DNA of 64,000 nt from Chamaecrista fasciculata (GCA_003254925.1 QANZ01050523.1:149802-213801); one strand, 5' to 3'. Shown: positions 1 to 13,599, counted from the stretch's first letter. The notes: generated from the letters alone by a model not told the origin. Program-made: numbers and translations.

Positions 1-274
<274 letters not shown>

Positions 275-2725
275 TGTGTTAAGGAGGAGAGACTTTGGAT
301 AAAAAAGAAAAATGCAATGTAGGGACAAGTTTAGAATTTGAATTGCATAAATTAGAAGTTTCAAGAGAAAATTAAACAAAAATACCTATTTCTTGTACTA
401 ACACAATTTATCATTTTTATTTATATTTCCAAAGTTCAAAAATTTTATTAGATGTATGTTTTGTATTAGAGATTGAGGAGGAGAATGGGAGGGAGAGTGA
501 GAAGCTTTTGGACCTCTTTCCCTTATTTAGAAAGTTGATAATTGAGAAAAGAGAAGAAAGGATATTAAGTATTAATTAACTCATAATCTTTTTTAAAAAG
601 TATTTAAAATTTATGAAGGAGAGAGGAGAATGAGAGGAGGTATCAACATTCATAATTGACTTATACAATTTTTCTAGGTAGACAGTTACTGAAATTACAA
701 TACCTCACAGAGTTCCTTATGGATTCTATGGAGCTTTCATTATATTCCATTCTCATTTTAGGTATGCATTATAATTTGAGATCCACTTTATGAATCACTT
801 TGGCTTCATCAGCTGAAGAGGTTTATGCATAATTAAATGAACATATACCAATCATAGACTATTGATAAAGACACATTCTAAGATGAATGAAGAAGAAGGT
901 GAAGGAGTTGAATTGGATATTTTGATAATTATTGGGAGAAAATGAAAATGAAAGTTATAGACTTATAATTTTAATTTTGTTTTGTAAGTTTCAGGATTTG
1001 TTTAATAAAGATGATAAACTTTTGAACATATTATGAGATGAATCAAAAACCAGAACGAAAGAAAATCTTGAAAGAAGAGGGTGAAATCTTAATAAAAAAA
1101 ACTACGATCCATTAGTTTTTTTATGGAAATATACAATAGAGACACTTTCTGCTAACAGAGTAAACCTTAAGCCCGATTTTGGTACTTTTTGAACCACACA
1201 CATCCAATTTCTAACCACGGGGGCCTTCCTTATAAATTCAAGGACCAAAAAGTACAAATGGTCCCAAGGACTAAATCGTTAACGATTGTGATTATTTAGG
1301 GATCAAGTTGTGTATTTTGATTATTCAAAGACTGATTCATTAACTCGTTGCAAATTTTATGGTAAAAAAAATAAGTTTTCTCTAAAATTAAATAGAGTAA
1401 ATTAATAATTCGGTTATTGAAAGATCACTGAGCTGACAACTCAGTCCGTAAAAGATTAAAATACACGATTTAATCCTTGAAAGATTAAAATAGTAGATTC
1501 ATTTATCCTTTTCATGAACTAAATATTATACAATTTTAATCTTTTAAGGACTAAAGAATATATTGTTTTAATCTTTTAGGAACTAAATTGTATATGTTAA
1601 TTTTTTAAAAACTAAATTGTCAACTCGATAATCTGATACTACATTATTAGTTTACCCAAATAAATATTATAGAATTATTTAATAAATTAAAATTTGCAAA
1701 TAATACAAAAGAATGTTGTTTGTATGAGTGTGCAAGCACTTTTTGTCATTCATTCTCATGGCCATGATAGCTTTGCCTTGAACTTCAAGTTTGCATGGTT
1801 ATCTAATAAGTAGCTTTGCATAAAGTTGATTGATTCAAATCAAATCCAACTTTGAGATCTAAAACTAAAAGCACAAAAGAAGCAAACCCCTTTAATTTGT
1901 CGGCCAATATGAAGTTTCTTGGAAACCTTAAAATAATTCCATTTATCAATTTGACCTAAACCAATTAAAGCTAACCTAGCTATATGCCTATATCACATTC
2001 ATTCTATACTTTACCATAAATGAAGATCATGAGTAACTTCAATTTAATTGTTTAAGCTTTACAATAAATTATGTTAGGCAGGAATATATATATATATATA
2101 TATATATATAGATATTTTGTTTCGTAGACTCATGAAATTCAATTTTGTTTTACTTAATTTATTTGGGTTTATTTTGATGTATCTAATTCGAACTTATATT
2201 CTTAGCTAAATCCTACTAAATTTCATTCTCTTAATTACAAGTAACATAGCGATGAGATTTAAAAAGTCATTTAGGTATAATTTGACAATGAAAACTTGTT
2301 GAGATGTAAAAAAAAGTTAAATAATAATTCTACTAATAAGTACTTATACATGGTCGAACATTATGACTAAAATAAATTATTTTACAAATATAAAGAATAA
2401 AATTGACTCAAATATAAGATATATGACAAAATTAAACATGAATCCAACTTAAAGGGTCAACATGGTGTTTTCTTATTGTTAGTGTGGTGATTTAGATTTA
2501 TTTTTATTGAATTAATAATTCAAATTAAGGAAACAATACTATTAAAGTATTAATTCCTTGTGATCTCATACGTCAAGAAAAAGAAAAAAATTCCTTGTGA
2601 TCTCATCAAAAGAAAATAAAGAGAGGATTTTTAATTGGTAACTTCTTTCCCCTATGTTAACTTGTTAAGCATATTTGTGAGGGCAATAATGGTAAATATA
2701 TGAACACTTTTATTTTATGGGTTCT
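275..2725. other. AT-rich stretch without a host gene
   Basis: No coding signal is visible on either strand. The stretch holds remnants of small inverted-repeat elements (listed separately at 1395-1657), phrases such as 'accaaaaagtacaaat' typical of MULE-type terminal repeats at 1140-1340, and a TA dinucleotide run at 2084-2110. Confidence 0.6.
1395..1657. mobile_element. MULE-like MITE, about 260 bp
   Basis: The left end reads GAGTAAATTAATAATT and the right end, reverse-complemented, GGGTAAACTAATAAT, so the ends form inverted repeats. The flanks AATTAAATA and AAATAAATA agree in 8 of 9 positions, which fits a 9-bp target duplication. The interior alternates between 'ttttaatctttt' and its complement, making the element nearly palindromic. 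The element at 35443-35704 has the same ends. Confidence 0.6.
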
Positions 2726-2881
2726 TCTAACATGTGCCTTTAGGTTTTTTTTATTGGTCAACTAAGTTTTCAAACATTAAAAATTATCTTTTAAATAAAT
2801 TTTCGTAGATTTCAAGATATGAGATGTTCTACTAACTAATCAGAAGAAACTTTAAAATGTGCCCTAAGGGCACATGTTAGA
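2726..2881. mobile_element. Small inverted-repeat element (MITE)
   Basis: The ends TCTAACATGTGCC and GGCACATGTTAGA are inverted repeats about 130 bp apart, and the interior has no coding capacity. No convincing target-site duplication is seen, so the superfamily is open. Confidence 0.5.
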
Positions 2882-3237
2882 CAAATCCTTATTTTATAAC
2901 GTGTTAAGTGGATAATGGGTTCCACGTCATTATCATCACATCCAAGTCCAACCACGTCGTCTCATTCCACTCATTATTAAACATTACCCGTGTTAGGTGT
3001 TTTGTCCATTCCTGTCTCAGACAAAAAAAAAAAAACTTCTAATTTATTTTGTTCATGAATTAATTTTAATGAAAAATATATTTCTTTTCCATTAAGAAAC
3101 CCCACCAAAAGATTTGCATGTGCTTAATTTGACATATGGAATTTACATGGCTCACTTATTGAGTGAAGCAAATTCTAAAATTTGTTAAGAAAAATAATGA
3201 TTTAAATAATTGAATTATGGTTTATAATGTTTATAGA

Positions 3238-3940
3238 GAAAATTTATTATCTGGTCCCTCGATTTTTATTGTGACAACGATTAGTCCCTAATTTTTCACA
3301 ATCGTTAACTATTTAGTTCATTGGACATTATCTGTTAGCAAACATGATACGAATGTTAGTTACTGACATAACTCCATTAAATACCACTATATCATCATAA
3401 TTAATCGAAGAAAACATAAATCTAAATTAAAGTACTACCATTATTTTCATTAGCTTCAGACCGATAAGAGTATTGATGAGACTGTGATTCTTTGTGACCA
3501 TTTTCCTTACATTTATGAGGAATATGAAAAGGCAAAGATGAATCCTTAGTTATGACGACAACTAAAATTTGGAGAAGTAACAGAGATCGAGGTTGAGATT
3601 CATTGTGACCATTCTTCCCACATTTGCAACCCATATTTAAAGGAAGAAGATAAGGCAAAAGATGAACCCTAGTTGTGACAATAATGCTTTTGAACTCTAG
3701 CTGCTACGACTGCAAAAAATAGGAGAAGCAACAGAGACTAAGACTCATTGTAATCAATATTCCCACTTGTTGTATATATATATCTGACATTAATAAGCAG
3801 TATTTATTAGTGGTGACATATGTCTTCATTCACCAATTTAAATAACGAATAAATGTTACATGGACTAAATAGTTAACATTTGTAATTTTTCAGGGATTAA
3901 ACATTGTACTTCCATTATTTAGAGACCAAAAGAACTTTTC
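3238..3940. mobile_element. Inverted-repeat element with internal duplication
   Basis: The left end (GAAAATTTATTATCTGGTC) and right end (AGAGACCAAAAGAACTTTTC) are imperfect inverted repeats. The subterminal phrase 'aactatttagt' also recurs inverted. The ends resemble those of the elements at 26627-26882 and 39928-40175. Inside, two related stretches of roughly 120 bp (about 3480-3600 and 3595-3720) form a degenerate direct duplication. No transposase is present. Confidence 0.5.
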
Positions 3941-5218
3941 AAGAGTTAATTAGCACATAGTTTTAAACACGTCGTATTTATAAGACTTAAAAAGATAGAG
4001 ATGTGACCAATTTTGTTTGTTTGACCATGAATTGAGTTACTCATTTTTTAGACACAATTTAATATTGTTTGTTGACGACCTCAAAGTACTTGTCAAAAGA
4101 AACATGTAATTCTAGATTCTTCACATTCAAATTCGAAATGAGAAAGATATGATCATATTCAGTATTTTTTGAACCAAAAAACATGTAGGACTAATTTGAA
4201 ACAAATGAAACATAAGGGACCAATTTGAGGTTTTGGGCTTTTGGCCTTAATTTTGTTAGAATTCCTAATTTAGAAATAAGAAGTTAGTTTTTGTATTTTT
4301 TTTGGTTAAATAGAAAAAAAGAATATGAGATAAATTAATAAAGATATTATTTTATGGAATATAATATAGATAGTTAATTTCATTAATTAATATTAAAATT
4401 TTAAAATATCTTATCTTATAAAAATATTGAAATTACAAAAAAAAATGAGTAAAGTATCTTTTTTCTCAATTTAAATGGAGATACCAATTTATCAAAATAT
4501 AATAGATTATTACAATTTTATATTATATATATAATATATCCCTCTACATAAATATATAATTCTAAATTCTCGTAATTTTTTTTAACAAAATAAAAAATTA
4601 ATTGTACGAAAAAGAGAAAAAATATATGTGAAAAGTTAAGAATGTTAGAAAGGAAAGACCCTCCCCCCTCTGATCTTTTTCTTTTAAACTCTTTGGTATG
4701 TTATGTATTCCTTTCTTTAATGAAAATGATATTTCATACCAAACTCCTATGTTGTTTTATATAATTCAAAATAAAGGGAAATAAGAAAAAGCAAATTTTT
4801 AATAGTTTTACTATAAGATTTTGCCAAACACAAAACAATACATAGATCTTATTTAAAAGGATTTTAAGATTTATTCTTTCTCATGTTTTTTTTTTGGAAC
4901 CAAATTCTTTCTCATGATTAATAATAAAAAATTGTTATGCTACATGTCTTAATTTAAGTAGTGAATATGAAAATAAATTCTTCTCTTATATATTTATTTG
5001 TTTTTTTTTCTAATTTAAGAGTTTGATTTCAAACATCAATTAAACCAAAGTTTTTTTTTTTCTTAATATATCTTATATTATGGCTCCACCTTTTTCTGGT
5101 CGTCCACATTTTAAAACTATAGTACAAAATTAATAATAAGAGAAAAATTATTATTTGATCCCTTCTTTTTTACCGAGTTAACGATTTAGTCCCTCATTTA
5201 CTTTACATACATATTTGC
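3941..5218. other. AT-rich stretch without recognisable features
   Basis: I see no coding region, RNA gene or complete transposon here. There are several A and T homopolymer runs and short phrases such as 'agggaccaatttgag' at 4217-4231, typical of decayed MULE-type inverted repeats. Confidence 0.5.
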
Positions 5219-5247
5219 GTGCCCGTTAGGGCACACAAAGCCTCTAG
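5219..5247 (+). mobile_element. Helitron-like 3' terminus
   Basis: A 6-bp perfect hairpin, GTGCCC-GTTA-GGGCAC (5219-5234), is followed after 9 nt by CTAG (5244-5247) and then T. Helitron 3' ends carry a GC-rich hairpin about 10 nt before a terminal CTRR and insert between A and T. I could not fix the 5' end (expected to start with TC after an A), so only the terminus is called. Confidence 0.5.
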
Positions 5248-6272
5248 TATATATATATATTTTAATAGCAACTTGAACAAAGTTCAAGTATGCATTTTTA
5301 ACAAGTTTATAATATTGGTATAATTTTGCAGATTTCCATAAAAAATATAATATTGCAGATAATCTGCTCATATGCCTTTTATTTATTTATTTATTTTTTG
5401 GCCAAGACTCATATGCCTTTTAGGTTTTAGCTTTCAATTAAACATTCACACTTGAATAAAATGTGATGGATTCTAAACAAACAATTTGTCTTACGATTCA
5501 GGGCAAAAAAAAAAAAAATTTGTCTTACGATTAAAAAAAGAAGTGTTGAGATAAGTTCAATTTGAAAATGACAAGTCATGGATCATCCATATGCACTACT
5601 CTTTGGAACTTCCATAAAGAAATTAATTAATTATATATTTAATATTAATTATATTATTAAATGAGATTTGGAAACAAAGTGCCGGCAACACCGGCCAATT
5701 TTGAATTAAAAAAATGTTCATATTAATTACATGTAATTATATAATTTGCAAGTGTCAACAATCTAATGCCGGTATATCTAATCTTTTTCACATGCTTTAA
5801 TTAAGATGTGATTTTATTTTACTCCAAGTGGCCAAGTCACTAATTAAAAAATATTGTTCAATGGGAGTGATACAAAGTTGACGAAAAGAGTACATAATGG
5901 AAGTACTTAATTAATTTATTGCATGCTAAATTATTGGATTCTCTAAATTTTAATTTGTTTTTTGTGTACCTAATTAAAGTACTATAATCTTTTCTATCAT
6001 GTTAATACATGCATGAATATTGAATGGAATGCCATAATTTAAAATTTTCATATCTCTTTTAACAAGCACTCTGACATTCTTGAACTGTCTCAAAATTTAT
6101 ATTTTTACTCTAAATAAGTGTAAAATAATTATGTGCAAATCTCAAGACATGATCATCCAATGATAAGAGTTTCAACTCAATATAATATTATTTTTCTTTA
6201 AATTTCATATTATATAAATTATAAATGAAACGATTAATTTGGTACCAAGCAAACTTAAAAATAGTCGAATAA

Positions 6273-6347
<75 letters not shown>
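6273..6347. repeat. AAT trinucleotide microsatellite
   Basis: About 25 copies of AAT with a single interruption (ATAATG) lie in otherwise AT-rich sequence. Confidence 0.95.
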
Positions 6348-8447
6348 TGAGATAAACAAACATATGGTAGATAATATTGATGATTATGATTTATGAGTAA
6401 GATACTATCATCTTTGTCATCAAAATTTAACTTGATGAGTGCATATATTCATAGTCGCAAATACTATACATATAAAATGTTTTCTATTATAATATAAATA
6501 TATTTTATCGATTTTTGTTTCTATAACCATAATTAAGAAACAAATAAATATGAAAATACTATTAAATTATTTTAATATGTATAAAATATTTGATATTTCA
6601 TCATATATATAGTTCAATTTTTTTCAACGCATCAAATTTAAAAAAATATAGAAATAAATATTTGTTATTATAAATATAAGATATATATCAGTTGGACAAT
6701 AACATTAGTTTGGATTATTTTTCATACAGTAAATTCTCGTGATATTTTCATTTTACATCTAACATAAAAAAAATATATATTTGTTAAGAACAGAGATTAC
6801 AAATTAAAATAATAACCACCGATTTCAATTGTATCCTCTCTATTATATTTATGATGAAACACGATATAAAACATTTTTAATGATATATTTCTAGTGTTGA
6901 CCTACTCTATTCATTACGGTGTAATGAAGCAAACCAATCCAGAAAGTCCACACTATAAATACACCATATATTCCATATATATATATATATATATACAGCA
7001 TTATGCCAGTAAATGAACACGAATTAATAGTCCTAAATTAATATTCTTCAAAGCGCGTAGTATGTTTGAAATTTAAAATTGAAAAAGACACTTTGATCTC
7101 ATGACTCATACGGTGGGACATGCATGGCATATATGGAAATATGGAGATAGAGTCATGCAAGTGGAGAAGAAGCAATCAATGAATGAAAACAAATTTGTAT
7201 ATACATGTTAAAATTGAAAAAGATGTTAAGAAAAAACAAAAACATAGATTTTTTATTTTAACATGATTAAATCATGAATAGGATATTTAGGCAACCCTTG
7301 ATATTAGATCCGGATGCTGGCAATACAAACAAATACAAGAAAGTCCAATGCTTAAATTAGTTCTATTTTTTAACTTCAAAGTTTTTTTTAATCCTTTTAG
7401 AATGTTTAAATTAATCTTATATGTTATCTGTGGTGAATCGTTACCATCCACTCCTTTTGGTTTAAACATGAGTTTTCCTATTAATTTGTATAACGGTTTA
7501 GACGAAGACTAATTCTATTAGAGACTAAGAGCGAACAATTAAAGCCCTTACAACAATATCGAGTCTAGAACTCGAACTGAAGTCTTTCAATTTAGAGTGC
7601 AACTCGCTTACCACTACAACAAATACTTGTTGGTTACCATTCACCCTTTGAAAGTAAACTACTATAGACAATATATAAGACCAATTTGAACATTTGAAAG
7701 ATAAGAGACCAAAATGAATTTTGAGACAAAGATATAGGACCAATTTGAACATTCTACCAAAAAAAAGAAAAAGAATATTTGAACCAAGATGACATTGTGG
7801 CACACAATTTCTAATTTCTAATTTCACAACGACCATTTTTATTATTCTTTTAAGGAAGAGAATGAGATGGATCCACCCAGAGTCAAAAAACAAAAATGGT
7901 GTGAGATATTGTATGGTCTTATCCTCTCTGGCTTCATTATATTATGATTTATGAAAATGATTTCTTGAAGGGGATCAACTACCGGTTGTTGCAAGCAATT
8001 TCATTGCAACTATATGCTCTGCATTTTCTTTTTTGTGAATTATTTATGAAGAAAAGGAAAGAACATAGAATGTGTGTCAATCTCACATTTAACAAACAAG
8101 AAATTAAAGAGTGCCAATTAATTGTTAACATATATCTATTTAACAACATCAACTTTAACATTTAAGATTGCAGTCAACTTTATCTCTCACAAATAGTATT
8201 CTACATTTTTTGTCATCTTGGAATGAGTTGGGCCTAGTGACAAAAAGAGGCTGAATTGGGCCCATTTGACCAAGAAGATTCTGTTTGGGCCCAACATTCT
8301 GGATGGCCCAATTTGCACGTTCTCTATCTGCCTAGTTTGCTGTTTAGAATGTATGAGCACTGTAATCCTAATATAGTGTCTTTCATTTGGGTTGATGGAT
8401 TATTTCTATAGTTGTCAATTAGTACTCATTGCAAACATTTTTATTTT
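6348..8447. other. Gene-free AT-rich stretch
   Basis: No supported gene. Besides a possible SINE at 7530-7625 there is a short AT run near 6979-6995. The short open frames here lack any recognisable domain and overlap on both strands. Confidence 0.5.
7530..7625 (-). mobile_element. Possible tRNA-derived SINE fragment
   Basis: On the minus strand, GTAGTGGTAAGCGAG resembles a pol III A box. About 30 nt later, AGTTCGAGTTC resembles a B box. The order and spacing fit tRNA-related SINE heads. No poly(A) tail or target-site duplication was located, so this may be a fragment or chance. Confidence 0.3.
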
Positions 8448-9027
8448 GTTAAACTACACCGAAGGTTTTTGAGGTTTAGAGTTTTTGATATTGGGACCTT
8501 GTGGTTTAAAAAGTTACAATTTAGAGACTGAGGTTCCGTTAGCAGAAAAGGGCCCGTCGTCCAAATTTTAACGGAAATTTGGACTAAAACACCATTTTAT
8601 GATCATAACTATTAATTATTTATGCATTTGACTCCTTATTTTTATGAGGGAGAGATATCGATGCAAAAATAGGAAATTTTCAAGGATTTGACTCTGGATA
8701 TTGAAAAAATGGTTGAATATAATTACAAAAGGATCCCTTGAATTCTGACAAAAATCAGAAAATTTTTCAATAGTTAGAGTCAAAAACCCCCAAAAAATTT
8801 TTATCTTTGCATCAAAGTCTCTCCCTCATAGAAACAAGGAATCAAATGCACAAAAAATTAATAATTAGGGTCTTAAAATAGTATTTTAGCCCAAATTTCT
8901 GTTCAATTGGACGGAGGGTCGTTTTGTGCTAACAGAACAAACCTCAGTCCCCAAATTACAACTTTTCAAACCACATGGACTCAATCTCAAAATACCCCAA
9001 ACCACAAGCATCTTCTTTGTAGTTTAC
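8448..9027. mobile_element. Inverted-repeat DNA transposon, about 580 bp
   Basis: The left end (GTTAAACTACACCGAAGG) and the reverse complement of the right end (GTAAACTACAAAGAAGATG) match. Similarity continues inward over more than 100 bp through the phrases 'acaatttagagactgaggtt' and 'aacctcagtccccaaatta'. Long inverted ends with no coding capacity suggest a non-autonomous MULE. I could not find a matching target duplication. Confidence 0.55.
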
Positions 9028-9045
9028 TCTAGTTTTTTTAAAATA

Positions 9046-9528
9046 TGATACGGTCCGGTCGGAAGGCAAGCTCAGACATACCGACCAGACCTGGAAGTCG
9101 ACTCGTCACAGGAGCCCGGCTGTCCCATCAGGTCGGCCTGGACAGCATAGAAGACCTGCCCCATCGAGATTACCCTGTCTCCCAGTAGGCTAAAAAGTGG
9201 GCCCCGCACACGTCACTGTCACCAGAATAACAACCCTAACCCTTAGAGACCTAGGGGTGGGCCCCGCGTACAATACCCCCAACGGTGTAACAACCTTACC
9301 CACTAGGGCCCTAGGGGTAGGACCACCCTACGAGAATATTCCTCCTCCCTCAAGCCTATAAAAGCCACTCTCAGGTAATACACCCACACACACGATTTCA
9401 TATATCTCTACTCTTACTCTACCCATTCACTCACTAACTTGATCGTCGGAGGCTCTCTTGGGGTTTCAACCCCATCTGAGTGTCTTGCAAGTCCGGCGGC
9501 GTTGGGCTAAACAGGAGAGGTGATATCA
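9046..9528 (+). mobile_element. Solo LTR with intact 5-bp target duplication
   Basis: A GC-richer block starts TGATACGG and ends GATATCA, and both sides are flanked by AAATA (9041-9045 and 9529-9533). This is the structure of one LTR left after recombination between two LTRs. A TATAAAAG box at about 9358 and the following C/T-rich, then GC-rich leader resemble the U3-R-U5 of a plant LTR retrotransposon. No primer-binding site or coding region follows, so the superfamily cannot be read from this copy. Confidence 0.85.
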
Positions 9529-10430
9529 AAATATAATATATGTATATTAAGTTACTAATATTTTATGAAGTGTCACCTAATTGAATATAGTCATATTTTA
9601 TTTATGGGCATAGTAGAATCAATCTGACTCTAAGCCCATTTCGGGAAATGGCCGTACTTCAAGAACAAAATTATTAGTGATATTATTTTATCCATAATAT
9701 AATAGTGAGTAATACTACCATTTAATAGTAACTTATACTTCAAAATATAATCCATTTAAAAATGGTTTTGTAGGCAAAGCATAGCGAAAGGTAGCCTTTG
9801 CGGGTTGCAAACTTTCCTTTGCTTCTATTTCTCTAGTAATTTAAATCAACAAAGCAAACATAGATTGATTTTAATTCACTCACAGCTACAGTTTAGATTC
9901 ATTTCTCTTACTTATATATCTAAATCTATCAGTGGTTACATTCTTATAATATATTGCCATTATTTATTGCATTGTTGTGAACTTGAATCAATATGGACCT
10001 TAAAGAATTAGAGGAACTCTAAACCTAATTAGCAAATTTTGACAAACTCCTAAACTTCAATATCACAATATATAATAAGGTTCTTGTTAACTTAATTTAC
10101 AAAAGACAAGTTAAGCCATTTATGAAGACACATGTAAACATATCTTAGGCGAATTCTATTGAAAAATATACTTGAAATGTTCAAATGCCTAACTCTTCAT
10201 GATAGGCTAGATCAACAAAAAGGCATAAAAGTTATATTTGAGTAGCTCAACAAATTAGGATCACTACTAGGACAAAGAAAACAAAATTTGATCATTCAAA
10301 TGAAGGTATAAATGATTTGAGAAAGTGCAAACTTCATTTTAGAAGCATGCAAATCCTTTAAAATTTGGTATATGTGAAGTTTCATTTTCTAACATTGGAA
10401 AACAGAACTTCGTCATAACTTGTATTAAAC
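9529..10430. other. Intergenic stretch downstream of the coatomer zeta gene
   Basis: No gene or complete mobile element is recognised. The part next to 10430 should contain the 3' UTR of the minus-strand coatomer gene, but no polyadenylation signal can be singled out. Confidence 0.4.
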
Positions 10431-13400
10431 TCATTTCAGAAGTGTTCTTGTCAGATGTTCTCTGGCTGTAGCCCAGGCTTGAGTTAATGTCTGCAATATC
10501 AGGAATCCACAATCAGATTATAGATTGTCAAAACACCATCTTTTTCATAATAAAACCGAATTCAAAACTGATTTATAAACAACAAAATTGGATTAGCAAA
10601 AATGTGCAGTTGAAGGAAAAAATGTATCTAGTTTATGAAATGGCATGATTCAATCAAAAGATATTGAGCATGTTCTCATCTCTTTTTGAGAAACAAGCAA
10701 ACTATTTCTTTGCAAAATTGTGCTTAATTTCATATGTGGAAAGTTTTATATGTTTGCTCAAGTTTTCTATTTAAAACATAAAAGATTGATAATTTTTTTT
10801 TCCAAAAAGGAGTTTTCCATTAGCTCATTACTAATGATGACTTATATTGAAGGATTATTGTAGTACCTGGTCAGACAAGGGAGCATCAGCATCAAGGCTA
10901 TGGGAGGTCACTTTTTCAGCAATAAGTGATCCATTTGTCTCCAGTATCATCCTTAAAGGGGAAAAAAGAACAGAGAAGTATCCCAAAATCATATCAAACT
11001 TCTTTGATAATTTACATGAAACATGAGGAAAATGATCTATGGAGTAAGCTATCATTTTAGTCCTTAGATTATATGGACAATGTCAATTTAGTCCTTGATT
11101 TTTTGAAAATTTTAATTTAGTCCTTCAAAATTCACAACTCAGCTGCAAATTAGTCATTCCATCAACAACTTAATGCCATACAACTCAGTCCTGGAGGGAC
11201 TAATTTGCAACAAGTTATGAATCTTTTGGGACTAAATCAATCAGTTTAAAAATCTAAGGACTAAACTAACAGCACCCATATAATTCAAGAACTAAATTGA
11301 TAGTTTACTCAAAATCTATGAGAATGAAATAGTGAATTATTTAAGAAAATACCCTCCATCAACAATCTCATCAAAACATAAAAGGACAAGATCTAAGTTC
11401 TCAAGTGCCTCTCTTTTGTCAACATTGTTCCTGTAAAAGGGGCAGAGAGGAAGACACAATCAAAACGAGCCAAGAGGAAGCATCAGTCTGACTAAATTTA
11501 AAACAGTATAACAAAATATATATGACAAGAAATACCTCAATAGAAGGGTGATTGCATCGAAGAAGCCTTGAAGAACCGAGGCTAAAACGAGCTCATTTTC
11601 ATCATCACCTCCAGTGACAAAGAAATGCAGATCTTGAACAAATTTGTAGATAATGATGTTGTTCTCAAGTAAAGTTATCTCAGCTGCATGACATTGTTAA
11701 GAAACATCTACATTATAAATGAAACATGAAAAACTTGACTATTTATACTATATCCATAAAATCTTCCACAGGGTAAATGTCAAAATAATGCTCCAATCAG
11801 CTTTTTCCCTTGATAGAACTAAAGAAACCTTGGTCTTCTGATATCATGCAAGCTCCATAAGGTTAAACATTTATTTTTCTCCTTCAAACAATTAGAAAAA
11901 CAGAATGTAGTATAAGAAGACACTGGACTAATGAGTTTATTCATGCAAGAAGCCAACATACAAGATAGTCCATTTATTTTCCTTTCTCGATTTTCATCTA
12001 TGCACAACATAAGATGAAAATAGAAGATAATTGAGCAGTTTATCATCAGGTCTAAGGTCTAGGGTTATAACTTATATACTCCCTCATTGGAGCTTTCTGA
12101 AGTAAAAGTAAAAATAATTACAAGCATAAACTCCTAATAAAAAAGAAAGGCAATTGTCAAAAGATCATTTCAACCTACAAGTTTAAGGTGTTGAATAAGG
12201 CTTTTGATCTGTTGTATGAATATCTCAAACGAAATAGAAACCCAAATAGCTTAGCTACATGTATAATATTATACCCTTATATATAGCAAAAATCATATAT
12301 CTCTCAAACATTTGAAAAACTGTATGTTCCATACCTTCTGTGCGAGCATTTGTCTTCATAGTCTTACCAAACACATACTTCTCAAATGCTAACTTTGAGC
12401 TGTTTGTTGGCCAGTCATCTGTATAGTACTTGACTGCTACACGCTTTCCTTCGGCGTCAAGAACAAGAATATTCTTGATTGATGGACATGATCCCTATAG
12501 ACGAAAGTATATATTGATTCATGTCATGTTATATAGTACCCAAGCTGCTATGATCAAAACCTTCACGATCTCTCTAAAAATTAAAAAATGATGAGCGAAA
12601 AAGTAACATCCATAAGTTGCGAAAAAGTAACATCCACTAAGCAGAAGCAAATCCTATAAAACATAGACATTGACACGAATACACTGACACGCCAAACTCT
12701 TGAAATTACATGACAGTATGACACGACATGTTATATATATACATACATATTGTATTTCCAATAGTAAACAAGAAATGAAGAAACAATTAAAATCCATAAG
12801 TATTGAATGTGCTCTGAGCCCGAGGGATTTTCCTTTTACCATAGGACTTCAACAAGAAATGAATAAACAATTAATACTTGTTCTATTGATAAAAATTTCA
12901 AAAATTACAATGTCTATTCATGACATATGTCATGTGTAAATCTTTTCTATTTTTCGCTATGTCAGAGTCACAGAAAAATGATTTTAAATTTTGACACTCG
13001 TGGATATGTATCAAGTCGGCACGTGACACTCCCACAAAATGAAGTGCCCATGCTTTTCAGAAAACAACAAACCAATCGTTCACGAGGACCACGCAGAAGC
13101 ACAGAACAACCCGAATGATATTATATGTCATTCAGAATTTCAGATAAACACTTACCACTAACCGTCAGACTTTATTGTACATCAAGAGAAAACAAGTCTC
13201 TTTCACAGAAAATTAGTAATATGATAGATATTTCAAACAATAATTAATACTTTTTATGGGAGATTAAGACAAAAAAGCAAGAGGATTAAAGTTTTTATAT
13301 ATTAGGGCTCTGGATTCTTAAAAAGGGAGAGATTTAAACCCCATTCATAAATTTCTCCGTTAAAATTTTTAAATCACGTTAGGATCCAACAAGGTGAGTT

Positions 13401-13599
13401 AGGTGAGACTGTAAAAGGATAATTACAAGATAGAAACTACATTGAATTTAATAATGCCATTAATTAATTTTGTGTTCTGAGGTATTGCATTGTGATTTAT
13501 GTGCAGATCATGATATGGAAATGTTATGGCATCAAAAATATGTAAATAATAAGAATCCGAATGTGAAAGAGAGAGAGAGAGACTTACAGGATACGCCAT
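10431..13599 (-). CDS. COPZ: Coatomer subunit zeta (COPI coat), six exons
   Basis: Zeta is the small, longin-type subunit of the COPI coat that pairs with gamma-COP in retrograde Golgi-to-ER vesicles. Coding exons on the minus strand are 13588-13599, 12335-12494, 11536-11683, 11353-11430, 10867-10951 and 10431-10490. All introns have GT/AG ends and the frame is kept throughout, giving 180 residues, the usual length for plant zeta-COP. The product starts [20 protein letters not shown], contains [20 protein letters not shown] and the longin-fold core [20 protein letters not shown], and ends [12 protein letters not shown], all characteristic of the family. Exon 1 codes only four residues before a 1.1-kb intron 1. 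Introns 1 and 4 carry transposon-derived repeats, but no exon is damaged, so the gene looks functional. Exon boundaries were placed by reading splice sites and family similarity, not transcripts. Confidence 0.95.
11042..11310. mobile_element. MITE inside coatomer zeta intron 4
   Basis: The ends GAGTAAGCTATCATTTTAG and (reverse complement) GAGTAAACTATCAATTTAG are inverted repeats 270 bp apart. Flanks TGATCTATG and AAATCTATG agree in 7 of 9 positions, which suggests an old 9-bp duplication and a MULE-type origin. The element lies between the 78-nt and 85-nt exons and does not touch splice sites. Confidence 0.65.
12650..13060. repeat. Dispersed GACACG-rich repeat in coatomer zeta intron 1
   Basis: This stretch has GACACGAATACACTGACACG near one end and 'cgtgacactcccacaaaatg' near the other. 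The same paired phrases and a similar AT-rich middle recur at about 58650-58985, so this is a dispersed non-coding repeat, probably a non-autonomous DNA element. Its exact ends were not resolved. Confidence 0.5.
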
